Positions 45,638-53,542 of a stretch of 64,000 nucleotides of DNA are shown piece by piece. The notes under the pieces were generated by a model, which saw only the letters and a list, made by a program, of their open reading frames with translations, was not told the DNA's origin and did not search any database. How positions within the stretch are numbered: the stretch's first letter is position 1; the number at the start of each line of letters is the position of its first letter. The translations under genes and the position numbers were made by a program. Source of the DNA: Sphingobium sp. BYY-5 (GTDB lineage: Bacteria; Pseudomonadota; Alphaproteobacteria; Sphingomonadales; Sphingomonadaceae); contig NZ_JALEBH010000001.1 in assembly GCF_022758885.1 (NCBI RefSeq), forward strand, positions 1,550,001-1,614,000. The letters are read 5' to 3'.

Positions 45638-46504
45638 TTACGCCCCGATGCGATCGAGCGCCGCGATCGCCTCATCGGGCAATGCCAGCTCCGCCGCCGC
45701 CAAATTCTCGCGCAGGTGCGCCACGGACGTTGTGCCGGGGATCAGCAGGATGTTGGGCGATCGGCGCAACAGCCAGGCCAGCGCCACCTGCATCGGTGTC
45801 GCCCCCAAATCCTCCGCAACGTCCGACAGCGCCGAAGACTGCAAAGACGAAAAACCGCCCAATGGGAAGAAGGGCACATAGGCGATGCCCTGCCCCGCCA
45901 ATATATCGATCAGGGCGTCATCCTGCCGGTTCGCAATATTGTACATATTCTGCACGCATATAATCTCCGCAATCGCCCGCCCTTCCTCGACCTGCGCGGC
46001 CGTGACGTTGCTCAAGCCGATATGTCGCACCAGCCCCTGCCGTTGCAGGTCCGCCAGCACGTCCAACGGCTCCGCGATTGAACCCTCGGCCGGCCCATGG
46101 GCGTCGAACATGACACGCAGGTTGACCACGTCCAGCACCTCGCGCCCCAGGTTGCGCAGATTGTCATGCACCGCCTGCGTCAGTTCTTCCGGCGAGAACG
46201 CCGGCAGCCAGGACGCATCCTCACCGCGCCGCGCGCCAATCTTGGTCACGATAGTCAGGTCCTCGGGATAGGGGTGCAGCGCCTCGCGGATGATCCGGTT
46301 GGTGACATGCGGTCCATAGAAATCACTGGTGTCGATATGGTTCACGCCCAGCGTAACCGCTTCCCGCAGTACGGCCAGCGCCGCCTCATGGTCCCTGGGC
46401 GGTCCAAACACGCCCGGCCCGGCAAGCTGCATCGCGCCATAGCCGATCCGGTTCACCGTCCGCCCACCCAGAGTAAAACTGCCGCTCTTCTCGATCATGC
46501 GCAT
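45638..46504 (-). CDS. Aldo/keto reductase
   Basis: 288 residues. TIM-barrel AKR landmarks: GGRTVNRIGYGAMQL, GVNHIDTSDFYGPHVTNRIIREAL (Asp and Tyr of the catalytic tetrad), LTIVTKIG (Lys), a VMFDAHG strand where the usual His is expected, GLSNVTAAQVEE, VQNMYNIANRQ and LLIPGTTSVAHLRENLAA (NADPH binding). The final LDRIGA is close to the usual end. It probably reduces aldehydes. A TetR-type gene starts divergently just 72 bases away and may control it. Confidence 0.92.
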   Translation of the reverse strand: MRMIEKSGSFTLGGRTVNRIGYGAMQLAGPGVFGPPRDHEAALAVLREAVTLGVNHIDTSDFYGPHVTNRIIREALHPYPEDLTIVTKIGARRGEDASWLPAFSPEELTQAVHDNLRNLGREVLDVVNLRVMFDAHGPAEGSIAEPLDVLADLQRQGLVRHIGLSNVTAAQVEEGRAIAEIICVQNMYNIANRQDDALIDILAGQGIAYVPFFPLGGFSSLQSSALSDVAEDLGATPMQVALAWLLRRSPNILLIPGTTSVAHLRENLAAAELALPDEAIAALDRIGA

Positions 46505-46508
46505 GGCG

Positions 46509-46550
46509 ATCCTTTCTTGCCTTTGCTGTCCGGCACAAGATATGAAGGAT
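46509..46550. promoter_or_regulatory. Possible TetR operator between aldo/keto reductase and tetR genes
   Basis: ATCCTTTCTTG (46509-46519) is inverted as CAAGA...AAGGAT (46536-46550) with a four-base bulge. It is the only dyad I found in the short divergent spacer. Evidence is weak. Confidence 0.3.
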
Positions 46551-46575
46551 GCCTCACATTTTTAATTCGCATTTC

Positions 46576-47193
46576 ATGGCCGATACCGAAACGCCCCTAA
46601 AGCCCCGCAAATCACCGGTTCAGGCGCGATCGCAGGTCAGCATCGCGGCATTGCACGTCGCCACCATTCAGATATTGACGCGCGACGGCCTTGCCCGCTG
46701 CACCACGACCCGCATCGCCGCGCGCGCGGGCCTGTCGGTGGGCAGCCTTTACCAATATTATCCCAATCGCGACGCCCTGCTCATGGCGGTGCTGGGGCGC
46801 CATCTGGCCGATATGGCCGATACCGTTGAGCAGGCGTGCCGGGCGCACCATGGCCGTCCGGTCGCCGACATGGCGGCCGCGCTGGCAACCAGCTTCCTCG
46901 CCGTCAAGCTGCGCGATCCGGAGAAATCAAAGGCGCTCTACGCCGTCGCCGGGGAGCGTGGCGGCCCGGAACTGGTCGCCGCGGCGCTGGCCCGCATCTC
47001 GACCGCCATCACGTCCATGCTGGCCAGCGCGCCGGACGCCCGTTTCGACGATCCCGCCATGACCGGCGCCATCGCCTTTGGCGCCATGGTCGGCCCCGTC
47101 CGCGCCTTGCTTGAGGGCCATGTTCCACCCGATTATGAAGCCCGGCTGGAGGGGGAGCTGATCCGCCTGCTGACGGCCTACCTCACGGCATGA
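46576..47193 (+). CDS. TetR/AcrR-family transcriptional regulator
   Basis: 205 residues from the ATG at 46576 (ATG 46549 would add nine). N-terminal HTH: PRKSPVQARSQVSIAALHVATIQIL, then TTTRIAARAGLSVGSLYQYYPNRDALLMAVL, the usual TetR recognition helix (GLSVGSLYQYY). C-terminal ligand-binding domain is helical with an Ala-rich end. It is divergent from the aldo/keto reductase gene and is its probable local repressor (inference). Confidence 0.9.
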   Translation: MADTETPLKPRKSPVQARSQVSIAALHVATIQILTRDGLARCTTTRIAARAGLSVGSLYQYYPNRDALLMAVLGRHLADMADTVEQACRAHHGRPVADMAAALATSFLAVKLRDPEKSKALYAVAGERGGPELVAAALARISTAITSMLASAPDARFDDPAMTGAIAFGAMVGPVRALLEGHVPPDYEARLEGELIRLLTAYLTA

Positions 47194-47195
47194 AA

Positions 47196-47227
47196 AAAGG
47201 CCCGGCGGACATCTCCGCCGGGCCTTT
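47196..47227. terminator. Bidirectional terminator between tetR and the BI-1 gene
   Basis: AAAGGCCCGGCGGA (47196-47209), loop CATC, TCCGCCGGGCCTTT (47214-47227): perfect 14-bp stem with A-run and T-run ends. The two genes are convergent. Confidence 0.92.
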
Positions 47228-47250
47228 CGCATTTCCACCTGTCAGCGCGA

Positions 47251-47985
47251 TCAGCGGCGATCGCCCATGAAGCGCAGCAGGAACAGGAACATGTTGATGA
47301 AGTCGAGATAGAGGTTCAACGCCCCCATCACCACCGACTTGCCCATCATGTCAGTGCCCGCAACATGCGCATAGATGTTCTTGATCTTCTGCGTGTCATA
47401 GGCGGTCAGGCCCGCGAACAGCAGCACGCCAAGGCAACTGATGACCAGGTCCATCGCGCTCGATTTCAGGAACAGGTTGATGAGCATCGCGACGAACAGG
47501 CCGACGACGCCCATGATGAGGAAAGTGCCGAAGCCCGACAGATCCTTCTTGGTGGTGTAGCCCCACAGGCTCAGGCCCGCGAAAGCCGCCGCCGTCGCGA
47601 AGAAGGTCTGCGCGATCGACGTGCCGGTATAGACCAGGAAGATCGACGACAGCGACAGGCCCATCACTGCCGCATAGACCCAGAACAGCCCCTGCGCCGC
47701 CGGGGTCGACAGCCGGTTGATGCCAAAGCTCAACACCATCACGAACACCAGAGGCGCGAACATGATGATATATTTGAGAATGCCGGGACCGGCGAGAATC
47801 TGCAGCGCCAGACCGCTCGACGCAAACAGCATCGCGACGAGACCGGTCAGCAGCACGCCGCTCGCCATATAATTGTAAACCGACAGCATGTAGCGGCGCA
47901 GCCCGGCGTCGAACGCCTCGCCGCGCGCGGCGGTGGCACCGCCAAAGCCCGCTATGTCGGAACGGGGGTCGGACCAGTTGGCCAT
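47251..47985 (-). CDS. Bax inhibitor-1/YccA family membrane protein
   Basis: 244 residues from the ATG at 47985 (GGAG nine bases upstream). Seven hydrophobic helices: NYMASGVLLTGLVAMLFA, ILKYIIMFAPLVFVMVLSFG, GLFWVYAAVMGLSLSSIFLVY, TFFATAAAFAGLSLWGYTT, GTFLIMGVVGLFVAMLINLF, LVISCLGVLLFAGLTAYDTQ and the last with FLLRFMGDRR. The A-Y-D-T-Q segment after helix six (TAYDTQKIK) is the BI-1 motif. The family forms pH-sensitive Ca2+ leak channels or binds FtsH (YccA). Alternative starts are further upstream. Confidence 0.93.
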   Translation of the reverse strand: MANWSDPRSDIAGFGGATAARGEAFDAGLRRYMLSVYNYMASGVLLTGLVAMLFASSGLALQILAGPGILKYIIMFAPLVFVMVLSFGINRLSTPAAQGLFWVYAAVMGLSLSSIFLVYTGTSIAQTFFATAAAFAGLSLWGYTTKKDLSGFGTFLIMGVVGLFVAMLINLFLKSSAMDLVISCLGVLLFAGLTAYDTQKIKNIYAHVAGTDMMGKSVVMGALNLYLDFINMFLFLLRFMGDRR

Positions 47986-48099
47986 GAAAATCATCTCCTT
48001 CACCAGCATTCCTCGCTGGTGCTGCTATTATCGGCTGATCGCCGTTCGACTTCAAGTCAAACCGGAAAGACCGTGGCAGATCATCCAGACGGGCCTTAT

Positions 48100-48654
48100 A
48101 TGAAGGCCATGCATCGCCTGTTCGTGGCCGCCCGCCCGCCCGCTCCCATCCGTTCGCAGCTCATGGCGTTGATGACCGGCGTCCCCGGCGCGCGCTGGCA
48201 GGATGACGCGCAATTGCACCTGACCCTGCGCTTCATCGGCGAGGTCGACCGGCATCAGGCCAACGACATCGCCGATGCGCTGGCCGCGATCCGCTTCGCC
48301 CCCTTCGCCATCAGCCTGTCGGGCGTGGGCAGCTTCGATCGCAAGGGGGCGGTGGACACGCTCTGGGCCGGGGTCCAGCCGCGCGATTCCCTCGCGCTGC
48401 TGCACAGGAAGATCGATCGCGCCTGCGTCTCGGCCGGCCTGCCGCCGGAGGGGCGCGCCTATCTGCCGCACATCACGATGGCGCGCTTTGGCCGGTCGGG
48501 CGGCATGGTGGACGGCTTCCTCGCCACCCATGCCGGCCTTGCCAGCCCCCCCTTCCCGGTCGAGGGTTTCAGCCTGTTCGAAAGCCGGATGGGGCATGAC
48601 GGCGCCCGCTACGAAGCGGTCGCCGACTATGGCGGGGCGGGCGCCACCCCTTAG
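48100..48654 (+). CDS. thpR: RNA 2',3'-cyclic phosphodiesterase (2H family, ThpR/LigT)
   Basis: 184 residues from the ATG at 48100 (MKAMHRLFVAARPP; ATG 48109 is equally plausible). The two H-x-T/S-x motifs of the 2H phosphoesterase fold are HLTLRFIGEV and HITMARFGRS. It opens the 2',3'-cyclic phosphate of tRNA-type ends. The TAG stop lies exactly at the left boundary of the downstream family D repeat. Confidence 0.93.
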   Translation: MKAMHRLFVAARPPAPIRSQLMALMTGVPGARWQDDAQLHLTLRFIGEVDRHQANDIADALAAIRFAPFAISLSGVGSFDRKGAVDTLWAGVQPRDSLALLHRKIDRACVSAGLPPEGRAYLPHITMARFGRSGGMVDGFLATHAGLASPPFPVEGFSLFESRMGHDGARYEAVADYGGAGATP

Positions 48655-48826
48655 GGCGGATCGACGTTCACGGTTTAGGCACTTCCCAAGCCGTCATGCC
48701 GGACTTGATCCGGCATCCAGGGCATAAAGGGCGGCACCTGCGACTCTGGATGCCGGGGCAAGCCCGGCATGACGTTGAAAATGAAGCTGAGCCTTCTGCT
48801 TAAACCTGAATGTCGATCCACCTTAA
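48652..48826. repeat. Family D element overlapping the thpR stop codon
   Basis: Begins TAGGGCGGATCGACGTTCAC at the thpR stop, has GTCATGCCGGACTTGATCC/GGCATGAC inner hairpins, and ends CTGAATGTCGATCCACC. It aligns with 29608-29806 over most of its length. The gap 48655-48853 holds nothing else. Confidence 0.88.
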
Positions 48827-48853
48827 GCCCCCACCCGGTTCCAGGCGCAGCGA

Positions 48854-49387
48854 TCAGCCCGCCTTCAGCACGCCACAGGCGACGCGGCCGCCGGCATTGC
48901 CCGTCGGGTCGGTCTTATTGTCATCGGCCTGGGCATGGATCACCACCGCCGCGCCGTCGGCGTCGAGCAGCGGGGTCGCGCCGTCCTTGATGCTGCCATG
49001 CGGGACGACATATTCCAGATCGCCCGCGCCGTCCGGCCCGGCGAGCATGTTCGGCATGTCGCCCATATGCATACCGGCGGGATTGTCCTTGCCATGCTGG
49101 CGCCCGGTCGGGTTCCAATGGCCGCCCGCGCTGGTGAAGTCGGGACCGGTGCAGGTGCCGGTCGTATGGAGATGCACCGCATGGATGCCCGGCGTCAGTC
49201 CCTGCGCCTTGACCAGGACATGCAGCCCGTCGGGCGCTTCGGTCACGGTCGCCTGCCCGCGCGAACTGCCGTCACCGGCGACCAGCTTGGCATGGGCCGT
49301 GGGCGCGGCCTTGTCCGAAGCGGCGGTGGCGCAGGATGATGCAAGAAAGCCAAGCGGCAGGACGAGCAGAATGGGCGTGATCTTCAT
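48854..49387 (-). CDS. sodC: Superoxide dismutase [Cu-Zn], periplasmic lipoprotein-type
   Basis: 177 residues from the ATG at 49387 (GGAG seven bases upstream). Signal with Cys after LGFLASS (FLASSC, a likely lipobox), then metal ligands: HAVHLHTTGTC (two Cu His and the disulfide Cys), GGHWNPTGRQHG and HGKDNPAGMHMGDMPNM (bridging His and zinc ligands), VVIHAQADD (Cu His) and GGRVACGVL (second disulfide Cys). It removes superoxide in the periplasm. It is monocistronic, with the VOC-family gene 96 bases upstream on the same strand. Confidence 0.95.
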   Translation of the reverse strand: MKITPILLVLPLGFLASSCATAASDKAAPTAHAKLVAGDGSSRGQATVTEAPDGLHVLVKAQGLTPGIHAVHLHTTGTCTGPDFTSAGGHWNPTGRQHGKDNPAGMHMGDMPNMLAGPDGAGDLEYVVPHGSIKDGATPLLDADGAAVVIHAQADDNKTDPTGNAGGRVACGVLKAG

Positions 49388-49483
49388 GAATGCTCTCCGG
49401 AAAGGGCGCGAAAACATCTGCGCGCCAAGAACTTCTGCGCGAACGCGGCAGACGGGCTTTTGTTGCCGATCCGAATCCATTTG

Positions 49484-49891
49484 TCACGTCACGGCTGACG
49501 GTTCTTCGGTCCTGTGGCAGACCGCCTCGATATTCAACCCGTCGGGATCGAGGATGAAGGCGGCATAATAGGTCGGTCCATAATGGGGCCGCAGGCCCGG
49601 CGCGCCCTGATCCGTGCCGCCCGCCGCCAGACCGGCTGCGTGGAAGGCCTGGACCATGGCCCGGTTCTCGACGCGAAAGGCGATATGTGTCCCCTGGCCC
49701 ACCTGTTCCTTGTCGCCGATCCAGAAACAGGCGTCGCCGTCCCGGCCATAGCCATGCGCCGTCCCGCCGCTGCCATTTTCCGCCGCCGGGATAGTGGCCA
49801 ATCGCGAGAAGCCGATCGCGCCCAGCAACAAGTCGTAAAACTCACCCGATCGTTCCGCATCGCTGACGGCGAAACCGACATGATCGATCAT
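49484..49891 (-). CDS. VOC family (glyoxalase/bleomycin-resistance fold) protein
   Basis: 135 residues from the ATG at 49891 (GGAGAAAATGTC upstream). Two beta-alpha-beta-beta-beta modules: IDHVGFAVSDAERSGEFYDLLLGAIGF and the second THIAFRVENRAMVQAFHAAGLAAGG, then YYAAFILDPDGLNIEAVCH. His4 and the late Glu (NIEAV) are standard metal positions. The substrate is unknown. It starts divergently from the GbsR-type regulator, with a shared spacer of 107 bases that holds the regulator's probable operator. Confidence 0.9.
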   Translation of the reverse strand: MIDHVGFAVSDAERSGEFYDLLLGAIGFSRLATIPAAENGSGGTAHGYGRDGDACFWIGDKEQVGQGTHIAFRVENRAMVQAFHAAGLAAGGTDQGAPGLRPHYGPTYYAAFILDPDGLNIEAVCHRTEEPSAVT

Positions 49892-49972
49892 GACATTTTC
49901 TCCTGATCCAGGCCGTCTCAACCATCGACCGGGGCAAGCGTTCCCGCTTGCGCGACTCAGTATGTTCCGTTA

Positions 49973-49990
49973 TTTCTGTTTTTACAGAAA
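49973..49990. promoter_or_regulatory. Operator candidate 1 for the GbsR/MarR-type regulator
   Basis: TTTCTGTTTTTACAGAAA: perfect 7-bp inverted repeat with a four-base centre, 8 bases before the regulator's ATG. It is matched at 17 of 18 positions by the site at 50593-50610. Confidence 0.7.
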
Positions 49991-49998
49991 GGAACGTC

Positions 49999-50556
49999 AT
50001 GTCACTTCTCGACCATCCCGATGCCAAGGCGTTCCTGCTCCACTGGGGTGAAATGGGTACGCAATGGGGCGTCAACCGGTCGGTCAGCCAGGTTCATGCC
50101 CTGCTCTACCTGTCCGACCGGCCCCTGCCCGCCGATGAGATTGTCGACCAGCTTGGCCTTGCCCGTTCCAACGTCTCGACCGCGCTCAAGGAATTGCAGG
50201 GCTATGCCATTGTCCGCCGCGTCCATGTCGATGGCGACCGGCGCGACCATTTCGTGGCCGAACTGGACCTGTGGGAAATGCTCACCCGCATCGCGGCCGA
50301 GCGCAAGCGGCGGGAGATCGACCCGACCATCGCCCTGCTGGGCGAGCTTGCCCAACGACTGGCGCAGGACAAGAGCGCGCCCGCCCATGTCCGCGACCGG
50401 ATCGTGCGGATGCATGAATTCATGTCGACGCTGGGCACCTGGTACGAACAGGTGCGCGTCCTGCCCAAGCCCACGCTTGTCACGCTGATGAAGCTGGGCG
50501 GCAAGATCGCCCGCTTCCTGCCCGGCGCGAAGGACAAGACCCCGCCCCTGGACTGA
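49999..50556 (+). CDS. GbsR/MarR-family transcriptional regulator
   Basis: 185 residues from the ATG at 49999 (AAAGGAACGTC upstream). N-terminal MGTQWGVNRSVSQVHALLYLSDRPLPADEIVDQLGLARSNVSTALKELQGYAIVRRVHVDGDRRDHF is the winged helix of the GbsR/OpcR/HxlR-like MarR branch (the wing D-G-D-R-R is clear); the C-terminal half is a long helical region probably for dimerisation (RIAAERKRREIDPTIALL). Family members sense choline or other small ligands. It has a palindrome directly in front and in front of the next gene, so autoregulation and control of that gene are likely. Confidence 0.9.
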   Translation: MSLLDHPDAKAFLLHWGEMGTQWGVNRSVSQVHALLYLSDRPLPADEIVDQLGLARSNVSTALKELQGYAIVRRVHVDGDRRDHFVAELDLWEMLTRIAAERKRREIDPTIALLGELAQRLAQDKSAPAHVRDRIVRMHEFMSTLGTWYEQVRVLPKPTLVTLMKLGGKIARFLPGAKDKTPPLD

Positions 50557-50592
50557 AAGGATCAATCCGCCCTATTTTTTTGTGATCTTGAA

Positions 50593-50610
50593 TTTCTGTT
50601 TTTACCGAAA
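50593..50610. promoter_or_regulatory. Operator candidate 2 in front of the membrane protein gene
   Basis: TTTCTGTTTTTACCGAAA, one mismatch from the site in front of the regulator gene, 25 bases before the ATG of 50636-51007. Confidence 0.68.
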
Positions 50611-50635
50611 TTATCGAAACGAAAGGAAATGCACC

Positions 50636-51007
50636 ATGGTCGAATCCGCCTATGCCCTCTATCTGGTCATTACCCTCGCCATCACCATCTGGGTCGCGCG
50701 CACCCTGTCCAGAAATGGCGAAGTCTTTCTCATCCAATGTTTCGGCCACAATGCCGAACTGGCGCGCTCGACCAACCATTTGCTGGTCGTCGGCTTCTAC
50801 CTCGTGAATATCGGCTTCATCACGCTGACGCTCAGCCTGGGCAAGGAACCGGTGACGGTCGCCGACACGATCCGCTTCCTCAGCAGCAAGGTCGGCCTGG
50901 CCGTCATCGTGCTGGGCGGGATGCACTTCTTCAACATGGGCGCCATTGCGCATTTCGGGCGCAAGGTGAACGGCTGGCTGACCGATGGTCATGCGCGAGC
51001 CGCGTGA
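50636..51007 (+). CDS. Small integral membrane protein, GbsR-regulon candidate
   Basis: 123 residues from the ATG at 50636 (GAAAGGAAATGCACC upstream). Three hydrophobic helices: YALYLVITLAITIWVART, LLVVGFYLVNIGFITLTLSL and LAVIVLGGMHFFNMGAIAHF, with a short loop FLIQCFGHNAELARSTN between the first two. I do not recognise a named family. Its promoter carries the same palindrome as the regulator gene just upstream, which strongly suggests they form one regulatory module. Confidence 0.8.
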   Translation: MVESAYALYLVITLAITIWVARTLSRNGEVFLIQCFGHNAELARSTNHLLVVGFYLVNIGFITLTLSLGKEPVTVADTIRFLSSKVGLAVIVLGGMHFFNMGAIAHFGRKVNGWLTDGHARAA

Positions 51008-51062
51008 CCTTTCCTACCATGAGGGTGGTAGCCCCACCCTCCCCCTTTTTCGGGAGGACAGC

Positions 51063-51476
51063 ATGTATTCGTCCCGCTCGACATCCTTCCGTGGCGCAAG
51101 CCGGGCAATCCTCTCCGCTGGCCCGGTCTTCGTCGCCGCCACCATGGCCGCATGGCTCTATTTGCAACTGCCCGCTCCTGTCCCGGTCGAAGCCGGAATG
51201 CTGATCGCCGTGCCGTTGATTATGTTGTTCGCCCTGATCTTCGGCCCGTTCGTGGCGTGTGTCCCCATCCTGCTCGGAACGGTCATGATGGATTGGCTGT
51301 CCTCCCGGTGCTGGCCCTGCGCACCCAGAATAACCTGGCTTGCCGTAGGCGTCGCGATCGGCACTGGCCTCGCCATCCTATTGGGCGCAACAAAGGACTC
51401 GCCCGAAATCGCCTTCGCCCTCACGGTCACCTGCGGCCTCAGCGCATGGCTGAGTCATAGCCGCAGCGCAGGCTAA
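51063..51476 (+). CDS. Membrane protein, 137 residues, unknown
   Basis: ATG at 51063 with an excellent GGGAGGACAGC upstream. Four hydrophobic helices ([67 protein letters not shown] and a last [17 protein letters not shown]). DUF4118-like sensor-membrane domains have a similar look, but the evidence is not enough to name it. No obvious partner; the gene may be co-transcribed with the one upstream (55 bases). Confidence 0.6.
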   Translation: MYSSRSTSFRGASRAILSAGPVFVAATMAAWLYLQLPAPVPVEAGMLIAVPLIMLFALIFGPFVACVPILLGTVMMDWLSSRCWPCAPRITWLAVGVAIGTGLAILLGATKDSPEIAFALTVTCGLSAWLSHSRSAG

Positions 51477-51592
51477 TCACCCTGTCCTGCCCGCCCCCTT
51501 GGCTATACTCCTTGCTACGAACGACGATATATCCCACTGGCGACCGGAAATCCCCGATCCTCACGGGACAATGCGAAGTTAAGGCGAAGACC

Positions 51593-52936
51593 ATGTCCGA
51601 TCATCAGGTTCATATCATCGGCGGCGGCCTGGCCGGCACCGAAGCGGCGTGGCAGTTGGCGCAGGCGGGCATCCGCGTCCGCCTGTCCGAAATGCGGGGA
51701 ACGGGCGACATGACCCCCGCGCACCAGACCGACGGCCTGGCCGAACTGGTCTGTTCCAACAGCTTCCGTTCCGACGATGCCGACAAGAATGCCGTCGGCC
51801 TGCTGCATCAGGAAATGCGGCGGCTGGACTCGCTCATCATGGCGCAGGCTGAACCGGCCAAGGTGCCCGCCGGGTCCGCGCTGGCGGTCGACCGCCATGT
51901 CTTTTCGGGCGGCGTCACCCGCGCGCTGGCAGACCATCCCAATGTCGAGATCGTGCGTGAGCGGATCGACACGCTGCCGGGCGCGGGCATGACCATCGTC
52001 GCCACCGGCCCGCTGACCGCGCCTGCCCTCGCCACCAGCATCGGCGAAGCGGCGGGCATGGAGCATCTCGCCTTCTTCGACGCGATCGCGCCGGTCATCC
52101 ATTTCGACAGCATCGACATGGACAAATGCTGGATGGCCAATCGCTGGGACAAGATCGGTCCCGCCGGCGGCGAGGGCAAGGATTATATCAACTGCCCGAT
52201 GAACCGGGAGCAATATGAGGCCTTCGTCCAGGGGCTGCTCGACGGCGAAAAAACCGAATATAAGGAATGGGAGGCGAACACCCCCTATTTCGAGGGCTGT
52301 ATGCCGATCGAGGTCATGGCGTCACGCGGGCCGGAAACCCTGCGCCACGGGCCGATGAAGCCGATGGGCCTCGACGATCCGCGCACCGGCCGCTGGCCCT
52401 ATGCGGTCGTGCAGTTGCGGCAGGACAATGCCAGCGGCACGCTCTGGAACATGGTCGGCTTCCAGACCAAGCTGAAACATGGCGCGCAGGTCGAATTGTT
52501 CCGCACCATAGCGGGACTGGAAAAGGCCGAGTTCGCGCGGCTGGGCGGCCTGCACCGCAACACCTTCATCCAGTCGCCCAAGCTGCTCGATCCCACGCTG
52601 CGCCTGAAAAGCGCGCCGCATATCCGCTTCGCCGGGCAGATGACGGGGTGCGAGGGGTATGTGGAGAGCGCCGCCATCGGCCTGCTCGCCGGGCGCTTCG
52701 CGGCGGCCGAACTGCTGGGACATGTCCTGACGCCCCCGCCCGCCGACACCGCGCTCGGTGCGCTGCTGGGGCATGTGACCGGCAATGTCGAGACGGCGGA
52801 CTATCAGCCGATGAACGTCAATTTCGGCCTGTTCCCGACGCTGGACGATGTGAAGAAGAAACAGCGCAAGGAAGCCTATACCTCCCGCGCGCGCGCATCG
52901 CTGGGCGCATGGATGGGGGAAATGGAGATCGCCTGA
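51593..52936 (+). CDS. trmFO: Methylenetetrahydrofolate--tRNA-(uracil-5-)-methyltransferase
   Basis: 447 residues from the ATG at 51593. FAD-binding [16 protein letters not shown] at 7-22, SEMRG and [27 protein letters not shown] (a TrmFO signature), [49 protein letters not shown] and [18 protein letters not shown]. It makes ribothymidine at position 54 of tRNA with folate as carbon donor and FADH2. Such folate-dependent enzymes replace TrmA in many alphaproteobacteria. Confidence 0.97.
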   Translation: MSDHQVHIIGGGLAGTEAAWQLAQAGIRVRLSEMRGTGDMTPAHQTDGLAELVCSNSFRSDDADKNAVGLLHQEMRRLDSLIMAQAEPAKVPAGSALAVDRHVFSGGVTRALADHPNVEIVRERIDTLPGAGMTIVATGPLTAPALATSIGEAAGMEHLAFFDAIAPVIHFDSIDMDKCWMANRWDKIGPAGGEGKDYINCPMNREQYEAFVQGLLDGEKTEYKEWEANTPYFEGCMPIEVMASRGPETLRHGPMKPMGLDDPRTGRWPYAVVQLRQDNASGTLWNMVGFQTKLKHGAQVELFRTIAGLEKAEFARLGGLHRNTFIQSPKLLDPTLRLKSAPHIRFAGQMTGCEGYVESAAIGLLAGRFAAAELLGHVLTPPPADTALGALLGHVTGNVETADYQPMNVNFGLFPTLDDVKKKQRKEAYTSRARASLGAWMGEMEIA

Positions 52937-52950
52937 AATCCGTGCGCCGT

Positions 52951-53022
52951 GCTCCTGCGAAAGCAGGAGCCCAGAGCGGCAAGGTCATCCGTTCGACCCT
53001 GGGTTCCTGCTTTTGCAGGAAC
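52951..53022. repeat. Palindrome between trmFO and the EF-hand gene
   Basis: GCTCCTGCGAAAGCAGGAGC (52951-52970) with CCCAGAG, inverted as CCCTGGG plus TTCCTGCTTTTGCAGGAAC (up to 53022); each arm is also a hairpin by itself. It lies between the convergent genes and may terminate both. Confidence 0.8.
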
Positions 53023-53033
53023 ACATGACCATT

Positions 53034-53498
53034 CTAGCATTTGCACTTCGGCTTCACCGTCCGCTTGGGCGCGGTGGTGGCGAATTCCGCCGGGGTCAGC
53101 TTGCCGTCCTTGTCGGCGTCCGCCGCGCTGAAACGGTCCGACGTCGCCGCCGCCCATTCCTCGAAAGACAGAAGATTATCGCCATTCTTGTCCAGCGCCT
53201 TGAAGGCCTTGGTGCGGCTGCCCATCATCTCGACGCGGGTGATGACCCCATCCCGGTTCCGGTCGTAGCGGGCGAAGCGCTTCTCCTCACGGCTCTGCGG
53301 ACTGGCCTCGCCGGGCATGGGCGGCGCTTCCCCTACCGCATCAGGATCGCCCTCCGGCAGGCTCTCCACTTCGGGCGGAGGCGGCGGCGCGACGGCCAGT
53401 TGCGGCACCGGCGCGGTGTCCGCCCGCCCCTGCCACCAGAACAGGCCGCCCGCAACCAGCAGCAGCGCCGCCATGCCCCCCGCCAGCATTCGCCCCAT
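53034..53498 (-). CDS. EF-hand calcium-binding protein, membrane-anchored
   Basis: 154 residues from the ATG at 53498, with AGGGGGGCG upstream. N-terminal anchor or signal (MLAGGMAALLLVAGGLFWW), a Pro-rich linker (PPPPPEVESLPEGD), then three EF-hand loops: DRNRDGVITRVE, DKNGDNLLSFEE and DADKDGKLTPAE, each with the D-x-N/D-x-D/N-G-x-I/L pattern. It ends in a basic KPKCKC tail with two Cys. It is probably a periplasmic Ca2+-binding protein. Confidence 0.85.
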   Translation of the reverse strand: MGRMLAGGMAALLLVAGGLFWWQGRADTAPVPQLAVAPPPPPEVESLPEGDPDAVGEAPPMPGEASPQSREEKRFARYDRNRDGVITRVEMMGSRTKAFKALDKNGDNLLSFEEWAAATSDRFSAADADKDGKLTPAEFATTAPKRTVKPKCKC

Positions 53499-53542
53499 GA
53501 TCGCCCCCCTCAGCTTCGGAACGCCAAACCTATCCCGACACG

